From Rhodeus uyekii (taxonomy: Eukaryota > Chordata > Actinopteri > Cypriniformes > Acheilognathidae), in assembly GCA_037043235.1 (NCBI GenBank), contig JAWRVZ010000629.1:1-64000 (forward strand): a stretch of 64,000 bases of DNA, in the 5' to 3' direction. The position numbers were made by a program, and so were the translations under genes. Below are positions 48,661 to 58,689 of the stretch, piece by piece. How positions within the stretch are numbered: position 1 is the first letter of the stretch; each line of letters opens with the position of its first letter. The notes under the pieces are model-generated. The model was given only the letters and a program-made list of their open reading frames with translations, did not search any database and was not told where the DNA came from.

Positions 48661-49340
48661 GCCAATAGAGCCAACCCCCATGTCTCTACGATACTCAGAA
48701 GCAGAGATATGGGTCTGGCTAAACGGTTGCTAGGGTACTCTGTTTGGTGATTATGGAGTGGCTTGGTACCTGCCAGTCATGTTACTCCAAAGGCTGATTG
48801 TCTAATTGACCCAACTCCCATGTCTCCACGACTTTCTGATGCAGAGATATAGGACTGGCTAAATGGTTGCTAGGGTACTCTGTTAGGTTGCCAAGGAGTG
48901 GCTATGGGTCTGCCAGTGATGTCACTCCAAAGGCTCCTTATGAGTATGAACCATATAAACCAACCAGAATGCCTCTACGACATTCAGACCTGAAGATATC
49001 TCACTTTGTATTTGGTTGCTAAGGTGCTCCATAATGGTTGCTAGGGCGTGGCTAGGAAGTGTTGAAGATGTTGGTGATTGGCAGTTTGCTGCCCCGAGTC
49101 AAACGAGCCCACCCTCAAATTTCTATGACTGTTCTATCCAGAGATAGAAGTCGATCAATTTGAATGGTAGTCTATGGGATGGGTTGCTAAGGTGCTCTAA
49201 ATGGTTGCTAGGGCGTGGCTTGATAGCTTCACAGTGATCCTGAGACACTCATTGGTCGCCTGAGTAAAATGAGCCCTCCCCCTTGTCTCTGTGACGCTGT
49301 GCTGCAGAGCTATGTTCAATTCAAAATCCCTATGCACATA
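48661..49340 (+). repeat. Diverged modules of about 150 bp
   Basis: At least four modules share a plan: GAGCCAACCCCCATGTC-like start, TCTACGAC, a CAGAGATAT-like word, then GGTTGCTAGGG or a variant and a GAGTGGC or GCGTGGC word. They suggest an old tandem array. The homologous stretch in 2d is about 51483-52165. Confidence 0.7.
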
Positions 49341-49379
49341 GTAGATGGTGTTTCATGGGACGGTTTTCCCCATTCATTT

Positions 49380-49920
49380 CAATGGGGAAGGTTTGGGAGC
49401 TCTAGCACCCCAGGGGTGCAACTTTTACCCCATTTTGTGGTATGTTCTCACAGAGCCATCAACCCTCTTCAAATGTGGCGAGTTTCGTCTTTTTACAAAT
49501 TTCTCGCTCCGAGTTATTAATCGTCAAAGTCGTTTGCAACGCGTATAAATACTCTTCTAGGATTTCCGTTTTCATTGATGTCTATGGGGGCGCGTTTGGG
49601 CAGCTCTAGCACCCCAGGGGTGCAACTTTTACCCCATTTTTTGGTATGTCCTTACAGAGCCTGCCAGCCTCTACAAATGTGGCGAGTTTCGTCTTTTTAC
49701 AAATTTCTCACTCCGAGTTATTAATCGTCAAAGTTGGTCGCAATACATTGTCTATGCGTTTTTTCGCCTGTTTTATCGCCCCTGGGGCAAACATCGTACC
49801 CCCGATCTCTTAGAAAAGATATAGCACACCTCTCCTCAATAGGCCGCACGATTTGATGCCTCACTCATGAGTCTAAGACAAACGCCCTAGGAGGAGTAGC
49901 GCGCCGAAAAAAAGTGGAAG
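49380..49920 (+). repeat. Palindrome modules of block 2b
   Basis: Two modules 204 bp apart, each with GCACCCCAGGGGTGC (49405-49419 and 49609-49623), AATGTGGCGAGTTTCGTC and CGAGTTATTAATCGTC. The second continues into the CTAGGAGGAGT block at 49877-49897. Confidence 0.82.
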
Positions 49921-49934
49921 AATAAAAATAATAA

Positions 49935-50606
49935 CTAGAATGTACATTTCCTGAAGAAAATGTGAGTGGTGCTCGCAGTGGCAATATTCAGCCCGGATGC
50001 AACCAGATGCGGTGGTGTCGGACAACATTGCCAGAGAGCCAACCACCATGTCTGTACGATGTTTTGATGCTGAGATATGGCTGATTCATGTGTTTGTTTT
50101 GTTGCTAGGGCACTCTATATGGTTGCTATGGTGTGGTCATACAGTTCATGGGATGATATCTAAAGACTGTTTTACAGTCTGAGCTTAAAAGATCAAACTC
50201 TGTGCTTCTGCAATATTCCAGTACTGAAATATGGCTTGTAAGCATTGTTTTACGGTTGCTAGGGTGCTGTAAATAGTTGTTAAGGCGTGGCTATGAAGAT
50301 GGTATGTCACTACTTATTCACTGCTTGATAGGCCGAGTAAAACAAGCCCAGTTCCGAGCCTCTACGACCTTCTAAACAAAAGATAAGATTTTAGAATTAT
50401 TTGGCCCATGTTAAGTCTATGGGGCTTTTTTCGGCTGATTTTTCGTGGAACAAAACAAACATCGTACGCCCGATCGCTTAGAAAAGATATAGCACACCTC
50501 TCCTCAATAAGCCGCACGATTTAACATCTCATTTGTGGGTCTACGACCAACGGTGCCGGAGGAGTAGTGCGCCGAAGTTTTGTTTAGGAGAATAGTAATA
50601 ACAACA
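49935..50606 (+). repeat. Family-2 block 2c, 672 bp
   Basis: A diverged copy of block 2a with the same order of modules and the same ends. It follows AATAATAA at the end of block 2b. Confidence 0.82.
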
Positions 50607-50690
50607 CTAGAATGTACATTTCCTGAAGAAAATGTGAGTGGTGCTCGCAGTGGCAAAATCCGTCTCAGGCCAGGTGAGGCAGTAGCTAGG

Positions 50691-51317
50691 GTAACCATGA
50701 TGTTGCTAGGCAGTTGTTAGGGTAACCAGGGTGGTTGCTAGGTGGTTGCTAGGGTAACTGGGGTTGTTGCTGAGGTGTTGCTAGGTGGTTGCTAGGGTAA
50801 CTGGGTTGGTTGCTAGGGTGTTGCTAGGTGGTTGCTAGGGTAACCGGAGTCGTCGCTAGGTGGTTGCTAGGGTGTTGCTAGGTGGTTGCTATGCTAACCA
50901 GAGTGGTTGCTAGGTGGTTGCTAGGGTAACCAGAGTCGTCGCTAGGCGGTTGCTAGGCGGTTGCTAGGGTCACCAGAGTGGTTGCTAAGGTGTTGCTAGG
51001 TGGTTGCTAGGGTCACCAGAGTGGTTGCTAGGTAGTTGCTAGGGTAAACTGAGTGGTTGCCAGGGTGTTGCTAGGTGGTTGCTAGGGTAACCGGAGTGGT
51101 TGCTAGGCGGTTTCTAGGCAGTTGCTAGGGTAACCAGGGTGGTTGCTAGGTGGTTGCTAGGGTAACCAGAGTGGTTGCTAGGCGGTTGCCAGGGTAACCA
51201 GAGTGGTTGCTAAGGTGTTGCTATGCGGTTGCTAGGGTAACCAGAGTGGTTCCTAGGCGGTTGCTAAGGTGTCACTATGATAACTGGTTGGTTACTAGGG
51301 TTATGCTAGGTGGTTGT
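50691..51317 (+). repeat. GTTGCTAGG minisatellite, expanded array
   Basis: About twice the length of the copy at 48201-48497, with runs of GGTTGCTAGGTGGTTGCTAG and GGTAACCAGAGT. The flanks align with the shorter copy, so the difference is internal expansion or contraction. Confidence 0.9.
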
Positions 51318-52204
51318 TATGGCTCACCTAGGGTGTCCTGAGCCGTTTCTATGTGGTTAATAGGTGTTATGGGGGGTTTATATGGCATTATTAGCATAAT
51401 ATATCACTTAGTTAATCACTATTAGCATGTAGCTATTCACTGCTAGCATATGTAGCATGTTGGAAGTCCTGTTTGCTAGCATGAGCCAATAGAGCCAACC
51501 CCCATGTCTCTACGATACTCAGAAGCAGAGATATGGGTCTGGCTAAACGGTTGCTAGGGTACTCTGTTTTGGTTGCTAAGGAGTGGCTAAGCGTCTGCCA
51601 GTGATGTTACTCCAAAGGCTGATTGTCAAATAGACCCAACCCCCATGTCTCTACGATGCTCAGAAGCAGAGATATAGGACTGGCTAAATGGTTGCTAGGG
51701 TACTCTGTTTGGTTGCTAAGGAGTGGCTTTGCAGTAGCCAGTGATGTTCCTGCAAAGGCTCCTTGTGAGTATGAATGATACAAACCAATCAGAATGCCTC
51801 TACGACATTCAGAACTGAAGATATCTCACTTTGTATTTGGTTGCTAAGGTGATCCATAAAGGTTGCTAGGGCGTGGCTAGGAAGTGTTAAAGACGTTGGT
51901 GATTGGCAGTTTGCTGCCCCGAGTCAAACGAGCCCACCCTCAAACTTTTATGACTTTTCTATCCAGAGATAGAAGTCAATCTATTTGAATGGAAGTCTAT
52001 GGGATCTGTTGCTAAGGTGCTCTAAATGGTTGCTAGGGCGTGGCTTAATAGCTTCCCAGTGATCCTGAGACACTCATTGGTCGCCTGAGTAAAATGAGCC
52101 CTCCCCCTTGTCCCTGTGACGCTGTGCTGCAGAGTTATGTTCAATTCAAAATCCCTATGCACATAGTAGATGGTGTTTCATGGGACGGTTTTCCCCATTC
52201 ATTT

Positions 52205-52740
52205 CAATGGGGAAAGTTTGGGGGCTCTAGCACCCCAGGGGTGCAACTTTTACCCCATTTTGTGGTATGGTCTCACAGAGCCATCCACCCTCTTCAAATG
52301 TGGCGAGTTTCGTCTTTTTACAAATTTCTCGCTCCGAGTTATTAATCGTCAAAGTCGTTTGCAACGCGTATAAATACTCTTCTAGAATTTCCGTTTTCAT
52401 TGATGTCTATGGGGGCGCGTTTGGGCAGCTCTAGCACCCCAGGGGTGCAACTTTTACCACATTTTTTGGTATGTCCTTACAGAGCCTGCCAGCCTCTACA
52501 AATGTGGCGAGTTTTGTCTTTTTACAAATTTCTCGCTCCGAGTTATTAATCGTCAAAGTTAATTTCAATGCAAAGTCAATAGGTCCAAAAATCGCTACTT
52601 TTTCGCCCCTGGGGCGAACATCGTACCCCCGATCTCTTAGAAAAGATATAGCACACCTCTCCTCAATAGGCCGCACGTTTTGACGCCTCATTCATGAGTC
52701 TAGGACAAACGCTCTAGGAGGAGTAGCGCGCCAAAAAAAA
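52205..52740 (+). repeat. Palindrome modules of block 2d
   Basis: Same plan as 49380-49920, again 204 bp apart. The stretch before the end block differs (AATTTCAATGCAAAGTC in place of GTTGGTCGCAATAC). Confidence 0.78.
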
Positions 52741-52774
52741 TGTGGAGGAATAAGAAGAAGAAGAAAAATAATAA

Positions 52775-53194
52775 ATTTCATTGGTGTCTATGGGGCAAGT
52801 TTGGGCAGCTCTAGCACCCCAGGGGTGCAACTTTTACCCCATTTTGTGGTATGTTCTCACAGAGCCTGCCAGCCTCTTCAAATGTGGCGAGTTTCATCTT
52901 TTTACAAATTTCTCGCTCCGAGTTATTAATCATCAAAGTTTGTGGCAATGCGTTGTCTATGCATTTTTTTGGCTGCTTTTTCGCCCCTGGGGCAACCATC
53001 GTACCCCCGATCGCTTACAAAAGATATAGCACACCTCTCCTCAATAGGCCGCACGTTTTGACACCTCATTCATGGGTCTGGGACCAACGCTCTAGGAGGA
53101 GGAGCGCGCCAAAAATATGGTGGAGTCACCATCATTATTATAGGCTTGGTAAGATAGTAATAGTAGTGCTCGAGGCGAGCACCACTAATAAATA
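52775..53194 (+). repeat. Family-2 end block 2e, about 420 bp
   Basis: One palindrome module (52814-52828), the CTCTAGGAGGAGG block, then GGTGGAGTCACCATC and an AGTAGTGCTCG / CGAGCACCACT hairpin. The intact right arm GCGAGCACCACT is at 53175-53186, followed by AATAAATAA. Confidence 0.8.
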
Positions 53195-53603
53195 ACATTG
53201 AGGTCTATGGGGGCAAGTTTGGGCAGCTCTAGCACCCCAGGGGTGCAACTTTCACCCCATTGTGTGGTATGTTCTTACAGAGCCTGCCAGCTTCTTCAAA
53301 TGTGGCGAGTTTCATCTTTTTACAAATTCCTCGCTCCGAGTTATTAATCATCAAAGTTTGTGGCAATGCGTTGTCTATGCGTTTTTTCGGCTGCTTTTTC
53401 GCCCCATGGGCGAACATCATACCCGCGACCGCTTAGAAAAGATATAGCACACCTCTCCTCAATAGGCCGCACGTTGTGACGCCTCATTCATGGGTCTGGG
53501 ACAAACGCTCTAGGAGCAGCAGTGCGCCGAAAATTTGGTGGAGTCACCATCATTATTATAGGCTTGGTAAGATAGTAATAGTAGTGCTCGAGGCGACCAC
53601 TAG
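53195..53603 (+). repeat. Family-2 end block 2f, about 409 bp
   Basis: A diverged tandem copy of 2e with a palindrome at 53232-53246. The right arm has lost three bases (GAGGCGACCACT), breaking the hairpin. It meets a family-1 minisatellite copy exactly at TAACGAG (53604). Confidence 0.8.
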
Positions 53604-53709
53604 TAACGAGAACGATTACAATAGGTGCCTCCGCACCTTCGGTGCTTGGCCCCTAATAAGAACGAGAACGATTACAATAGGTGCCTCCGCACCTTCGGTG
53701 CTTGGCCCC
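53604..53709 (+). repeat. 56-bp minisatellite, two copies, right flank of family 2
   Basis: A 50-bp TAACGAG copy (53604-53653) and a full copy (53654-53709). They probably belong to the 3' end of unit 30, or to a lost unit, on the far side of family 2. Confidence 0.85.
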
Positions 53710-53719
53710 TAATAATAAT

Positions 53720-55210
53720 AAATATAGCTGCAAGCAGCAATGACGGGGCCAAGCACAAACAGGGCATTGACGTGGCCGGCAGCATAAGAGCAATTGAAGT
53801 AATCAACAACTAAATGCATTTTAATATGATTTTAGGCTAAATGGCTGAAAAATCATTAATACAGACACTGTAATTTGAATGAAAAGTTTAGCGCTTTGGA
53901 CCAATAGTTGGCGCTGTGTCCAAATTGTTAGAATTGGGTCCGAGTAATGTGACAATGAAATCTGCAAAGTTTGGTGTTATTTGGACAAAACATTACTGAC
54001 TTAAAGCATTAAAGTCATTTTGTCATCACTACCTCAAATTTGTAATTGCGGTATACGAAAACGGTTTTGTCTATCGACACGAAATCCATAACTTTTTGTC
54101 AGCACAGTCTGAAGATGATACGATTCGATTTTGGTGAAAATCGGACAAAGGGTCTAGGAGGAGTTTGAAAAAGTAGGTTTTTGAATGAAACAACATGGCG
54201 GATATGAAATTTAGGCAAACTATGTCAAATTTGGTATCTGTGTTCTCGGTGTGACCCAAGGAACATATTAAGATCATTTGTTTTAAAATAGCTTAATGTA
54301 ATCAAAAGTTATTAGCATTTTTGGAAATTGTGTTATAACTTTTGACCACAAGGTGGCGCTGCCCCGAAACTTTTGGTGTAGGTTCAAATCAAGGTCCCAA
54401 AGACACATACTGAGTTTCGTAATGATACGCCAATGCGTTTGTAAAATATAGCATTTTACGACAAATTTCAAAATGGCCGATATAAGAAAATTTGGTATCG
54501 CACGACTCAGCATGATGCCCTGAATCTAAAGAGACCAGTTTTATGATTTTTGACCAAAGTGTTCAGAAGTTATAAGCAAAAAAGTCAATTTTTTATATCT
54601 CCTGACCACTAGGGGGCAGTGCACCAAAACTCTGCAGGTAGCCTCAGATTATGACTACTATGACACACACCAATTTTGGTCTGAATATGCAAATGCGTTG
54701 CGGAGATATAGCCTCAAGTTCATTTTTGCGGCAAATTCGTCGAACTCTTTCGCAAGTTTATAAAAAACGGAATGACCAATCAACTTGATTTCCATAACTT
54801 TTTGTCTCCATAGTCTGGAGATGATGTGATTCAATTTTTGTGAGAATCGGACAAACGGCCTAGGAGGAGTTCGACAAAGTAGGTTTTTCATAAAACTCAA
54901 AATTGCGGAAAAATTTTCATGACGGAAAATGACGTCATAGGGTGCAATCGAATCGGCTTGACCCAAGGAATCAGTGGACAAAGGAATTTTGTTTCTAGCC
55001 CTTATGGTTCAAGAGTTATTAGCATAAATGTAAGTGTAACTTTGGACAGTTGGTGGCGCTAGAGGGATTGAGGTAGAGACTCCAAAATTGGTGTGGTCAA
55101 TGATTGGACTGTCCTCTATGTGTGTGCCAAATTTCATCATTTTCCTGCATACGGTTCTATGGGCTGCCATTGACTTCTGGGTGGAAGAAGAAGAAGAAGA
55201 ATAATAATAA
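53720..55210 (+). repeat. Unit 31, S class, 1491 bp
   Basis: Shares the AAAGGGTCTAGG variant with unit 21. One of the two 16-bp CAAAATGGCCGACGCC copies is gone near 54475, a slippage deletion. C motif at 54605. No minisatellite. Confidence 0.91.
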
Positions 55211-56866
55211 CAAGCAGCAATGACGGGGCCAAGCACAAACAGGGCATTGACGTGGCCGGCAGCATAAGAGCAATTGAAGTAATCAACAACTAAATGCATT
55301 TTAATATGATTTTAGGCTAAATGGCTGAAAAATCATTAATACAGACACTGTAATTTGAATGAAAAGTTTAGCGCTTTGGACCAATAGTTGGCGCTGTGTC
55401 CAAATTGTTAGAATTTGGTCCGAGTAATGTGACAATGAAATCTGCAAAGTTTGGTCTTATTTGGACAAAACATTACTGACTTAAAGCATTAAAGTCATTT
55501 TGTCATCACTACCTCAAATTTGTAATTGCGGTATACGAAAACGGTTTTGTCTATCGACACGAAATCCATAACTTTTTGTCAACACAGTCTGAAGATGATA
55601 CGATTCGATTTTGGTGAAAATCGGACAAACGGTCTAGGAGGAGTTTGAAAAAGTAGGTTTTTGAATGAAACAACATGGCGGATATGAAATTTAGGCAAAC
55701 TATGTCAAATTTGGTATCTGTGTTCTCGGTGTGACCCAAGGAACATATTAAGATCATTTGTTTTAAAATAGCTTAATGTAATCAAAAGTTATTAGCATTT
55801 TTGGAAATTGTGTTATAACTTTTGACCACAAGGTGGCGCTGCCCCGAAACTTTTGGTGTAGGTTCAAATCAAGGTCCCAAAGACACATACTGAGTTTCGT
55901 AATGATACGCCAATGCGTTTGTAAAATATAGCATTTTACGACAAATTTCAAAATGGCCGACGCCCAAAATGGCCGATATAAGAAAATTTGGTATCGCACG
56001 ACTCAGCATGATGCCCTGAATCTAAAGAGACCAGTTTTATGATTTTTGACCAAAGTGTTCAGAAGTTATAAGCAAAAAAGTCAATTTTTTATATCTCCTG
56101 ACCACTAGGGGGCAGTGCGCCAAAACTCTGCAGGTAGCCTCAGATTATGACTACTATGACACACACCAATTTTGGTCTGAATATGCAAATGCGTTGCGGA
56201 GATATAGCCTCAAGTTCATTTTTGCGGCAAATTCGTCGAACTCTTTCGCATGTTTATCAAAAACGGTTTGACCAATCAACTTGATTCTCATAACTTTTTG
56301 TCTCCATAGTCTGGAGATGATGTGGTTCAATTTTTGTGAGAATCAGACAAACGGCCTAGGAGGAGTTCGACAAAGTAGGTTTTTCATAAAATTCAAAATT
56401 GCGGAAAAATTTTCATGACGGAAAATGACGTCATAGGGTGCAATCGAATCGGCTTGAGCCAAGGAATCAGTGGACAAAGGAATTTTGTTTCTAGCCCTTA
56501 TGGTTCAAAAGTTATTAGCATAAATGTAAGTGTAACTTTGGACAGTTGGTGGCGCTAGAGGGATTGAGGTAGAGACTCCAAAATTGGTGTGGTCAATGAT
56601 TGGACTGTCCTCTATGTGTGTGCCAAATTTCATCATTTTCCTGCATACGGTTCTATGGGCTGCCATTGACTTCTGGGTGGAAGAAGAATAATAATAAGAA
56701 CGAGAACGATTACAATAGGTGCCTCCGCACCTTCGGTGCTTGGCCCCTAATAAGAACGAGAACGATTACAATAGGTGCCTCCGCACCTTCGGTGCTTGGC
56801 CCCTAATAATAAGAACGAGAACGATTACAATAGGTGCCTCCGCACCTTCGGTGCTTGGCCCCTAAT
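55211..56866 (+). repeat. Unit 32, S class with trimmed start, 1656 bp
   Basis: The start reads AATAATAATAACAAGCAGC, the same nine-base loss as unit 11. C motif at 56102. Three minisatellite copies close it. Confidence 0.91.
56692..56862 (+). repeat. 56-bp minisatellite, three copies
   Basis: Copies at 56692-56747, 56748-56803 and 56804-56862; the last carries one extra TAA. Confidence 0.9.
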
Positions 56867-58689
56867 AAATATAGCTGCAAGCAGCCATGACGGGGCCAAG
56901 CACAAAGAAGGCATTAAATGTCATCCCGACATGGCTGGCAGCATCAGACCAACGGCAGGAAGCATCTAAAGACATTTCAATATGACTTCAGTCTAAATGG
57001 CTGAAAAATCATCAATACGGTCTTTAGTAATTCGATTTAACGGTTTATCACGTTTGACCAACAGGCAGCGCTGTAACTAAACTGATATGTCAAATCACGT
57101 GGTTTATCCAGAGTGAGGTGACAATGACACATGCAAAGTTTGGTGTCAATAGGGTAAAGCATTGCTAACATCCAGCTTTAAAGTCATGTGTTTGTTAAGC
57201 ATAGCATTTCATGACAAAATTCTAAATAGCTGACGCTGAAAATGGCCGATATGGGAAAATTTAGTATCGCAGGACTCGGCATGAGGCACTGAATCTAAAG
57301 ACAGCAGTTTCATGATTTTTTGACAAAGCGTTCAGGAGTTATAATCAAAAATGTCAGTTTTTCATATCTCCTGACCACTAGGGGGCAGAGCGCCAAAACT
57401 ATGCAGGTAGCCTCAGATCATAATTGACATGACACACAGAAAATTTGGTCAGAATACGCTAATGCGTTGCGGAGATATAGCCTCGCTTTATTTGGTGGCC
57501 ATTTGGTCAAATTCGTTCGCAATTTTATCGAAACCTGTTTGACGAATCAACTTTATTTTAATAACTTTTTGTCAGCATGGTCTGAAGATGTTATGATTCA
57601 AATTTGGTGAAAATTGGACAAACCGTGTGGGAGGAGTTTGAAAAAGTAGGTTTTTAAAGAAAAACAACATGGCAGACAGGAAGTTTGGCCGACTATGAAA
57701 AATTTGGTATCTGTGTTCTCGGTTTGACCCAAGGAACGTATAAAGACAACTTATTTTACCATAGGTTGACGTGTTAAAAAATTATTAGCATTTTTGGAAA
57801 TTTGGTTATAACTTTTGACCACAAGGTGGCGCTGCCTTGAAACTTTTTGTGTTGTATCAGGCCCAGATGCCGAAGACACATATCGAGTTTCGTAACGATA
57901 CGCCAATGTGTTTGTTAGATATAGCAATTTATGACAAAATTCAAAATGGCCGACCCTCAAAATGGCCGATATGGGAAAATTTTGTATCGCACGACTCGGC
58001 ATGATGCCCTGAATCTAACGAGACCAGTTTTATGATTTTTGGTCGAAGCGTTCAGAAGTTATAAGCAAATATTTCAATTTTTCATATCTCCAGACCACTA
58101 GAGGGCAGAGCGCCAAATCTTTGCAGGTAGCCTCAGACCATCATTGCCATAACACACACCAAGTTTGGTCAGAATACGCTAATGCGTTGCGGAGATAAAG
58201 CCTCGCTTTCATTTCTGCGGCCATTTTGTTGAATTCTTTCGCAAGTTATTCGTAAACGGTTTGACAAATCAACTTTCTTTTAATAACTTTTTGTACGCAT
58301 AGTCTGGAGATGATGTGGTTCAATTTTCGTGAAAATCGGACCAACGGCCTAGGAGGAGTTCGAAAAAGTAGGTTTTTCATAAAATTCAAAATGGCGGGAA
58401 AATTTTCATGACGGAAAATGACGTCATAGGGTGCAATCGAATCGTCTTGAGCCAAGGAATTAGTGGACGAAAGAATTTTGTTTCTAGGACATACGGTTCA
58501 AGAGTTATTTACGTAAACGTGAGTGCAACTTTGGACAGTTGGTGGCGCTAGAGACATTGAGTTAGAGACTTCAAATTTGCTACGGTCTATGATTGGCTTG
58601 TCCTCTATCAGTGTGCCAAATTTTATCATTTTCCCGCAAACGGTTCTATGGCCTGCCATAGACTTCAATGGCGGAAGAAGAAGAAGAGG
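56867..58689 (+). repeat. Unit 33, L class, 1823 bp
   Basis: GCAGCCATGAC subtype, like units 24, 25 and 34. C-type motifs at 57375 and 58095, the latter CCACTAGAGGGCAG. The end lacks any TAA: GAAGAAGAGG joins directly to AAATATAG. Confidence 0.92.

Larger units (their letters stand above)
48127..49934 (+). repeat. Family-2 block 2b, 1808 bp
   Basis: In order: left end, GTTGCTAGG minisatellite (48201-48497), AT-rich TAGCAT stretch, several diverged modules of about 150 bp, then two palindrome modules and the GAGGAGTAGCGCGCC end block followed by AATAAAAATAATAA. Block 2d repeats the plan with a longer minisatellite. Confidence 0.82.
50607..52774 (+). repeat. Family-2 block 2d, about 2168 bp
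   Basis: A copy of block 2b. The gain in length over 2b comes mainly from the minisatellite. Palindromes are at 52230-52244 and 52434-52448. It ends in a GAAGAAGAAGAA and AATAATAAA tract like those of family 1. Confidence 0.8.
47460..53603 (+). mobile_element. Family-2 repeat segment nested in the array
   Basis: A 6144-bp segment with no family-1 units. It consists of blocks 2a and 2b, a second diverged copy of that pair (2c and 2d), and two shorter end blocks (2e and 2f). Four left ends start CTAGAATGTACATTTCC, and two right ends carry GTAGTGCTCGAGGCGA. AGTGGTGCTCGC near each left end is the exact complement of GCGAGCACCACT at the right end of 2e. No transposase or other long reading frame is present, so it is probably a non-autonomous element complex. 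Confidence 0.75.

Noticed and set aside
49269..49520. 83-residue frame in family 2, repeated at 52094-52345
   Set aside because: It overlaps the palindrome module and is matched by another open frame on the same strand. There is no recognisable domain; two repeat copies explain the recurrence.
48201..51317. CRISPR-like spacing in the GTTGCTAGG repeats
   Set aside because: Repeats are short, degenerate and contiguous, with no unique spacers and no cas genes; this is a eukaryotic minisatellite.
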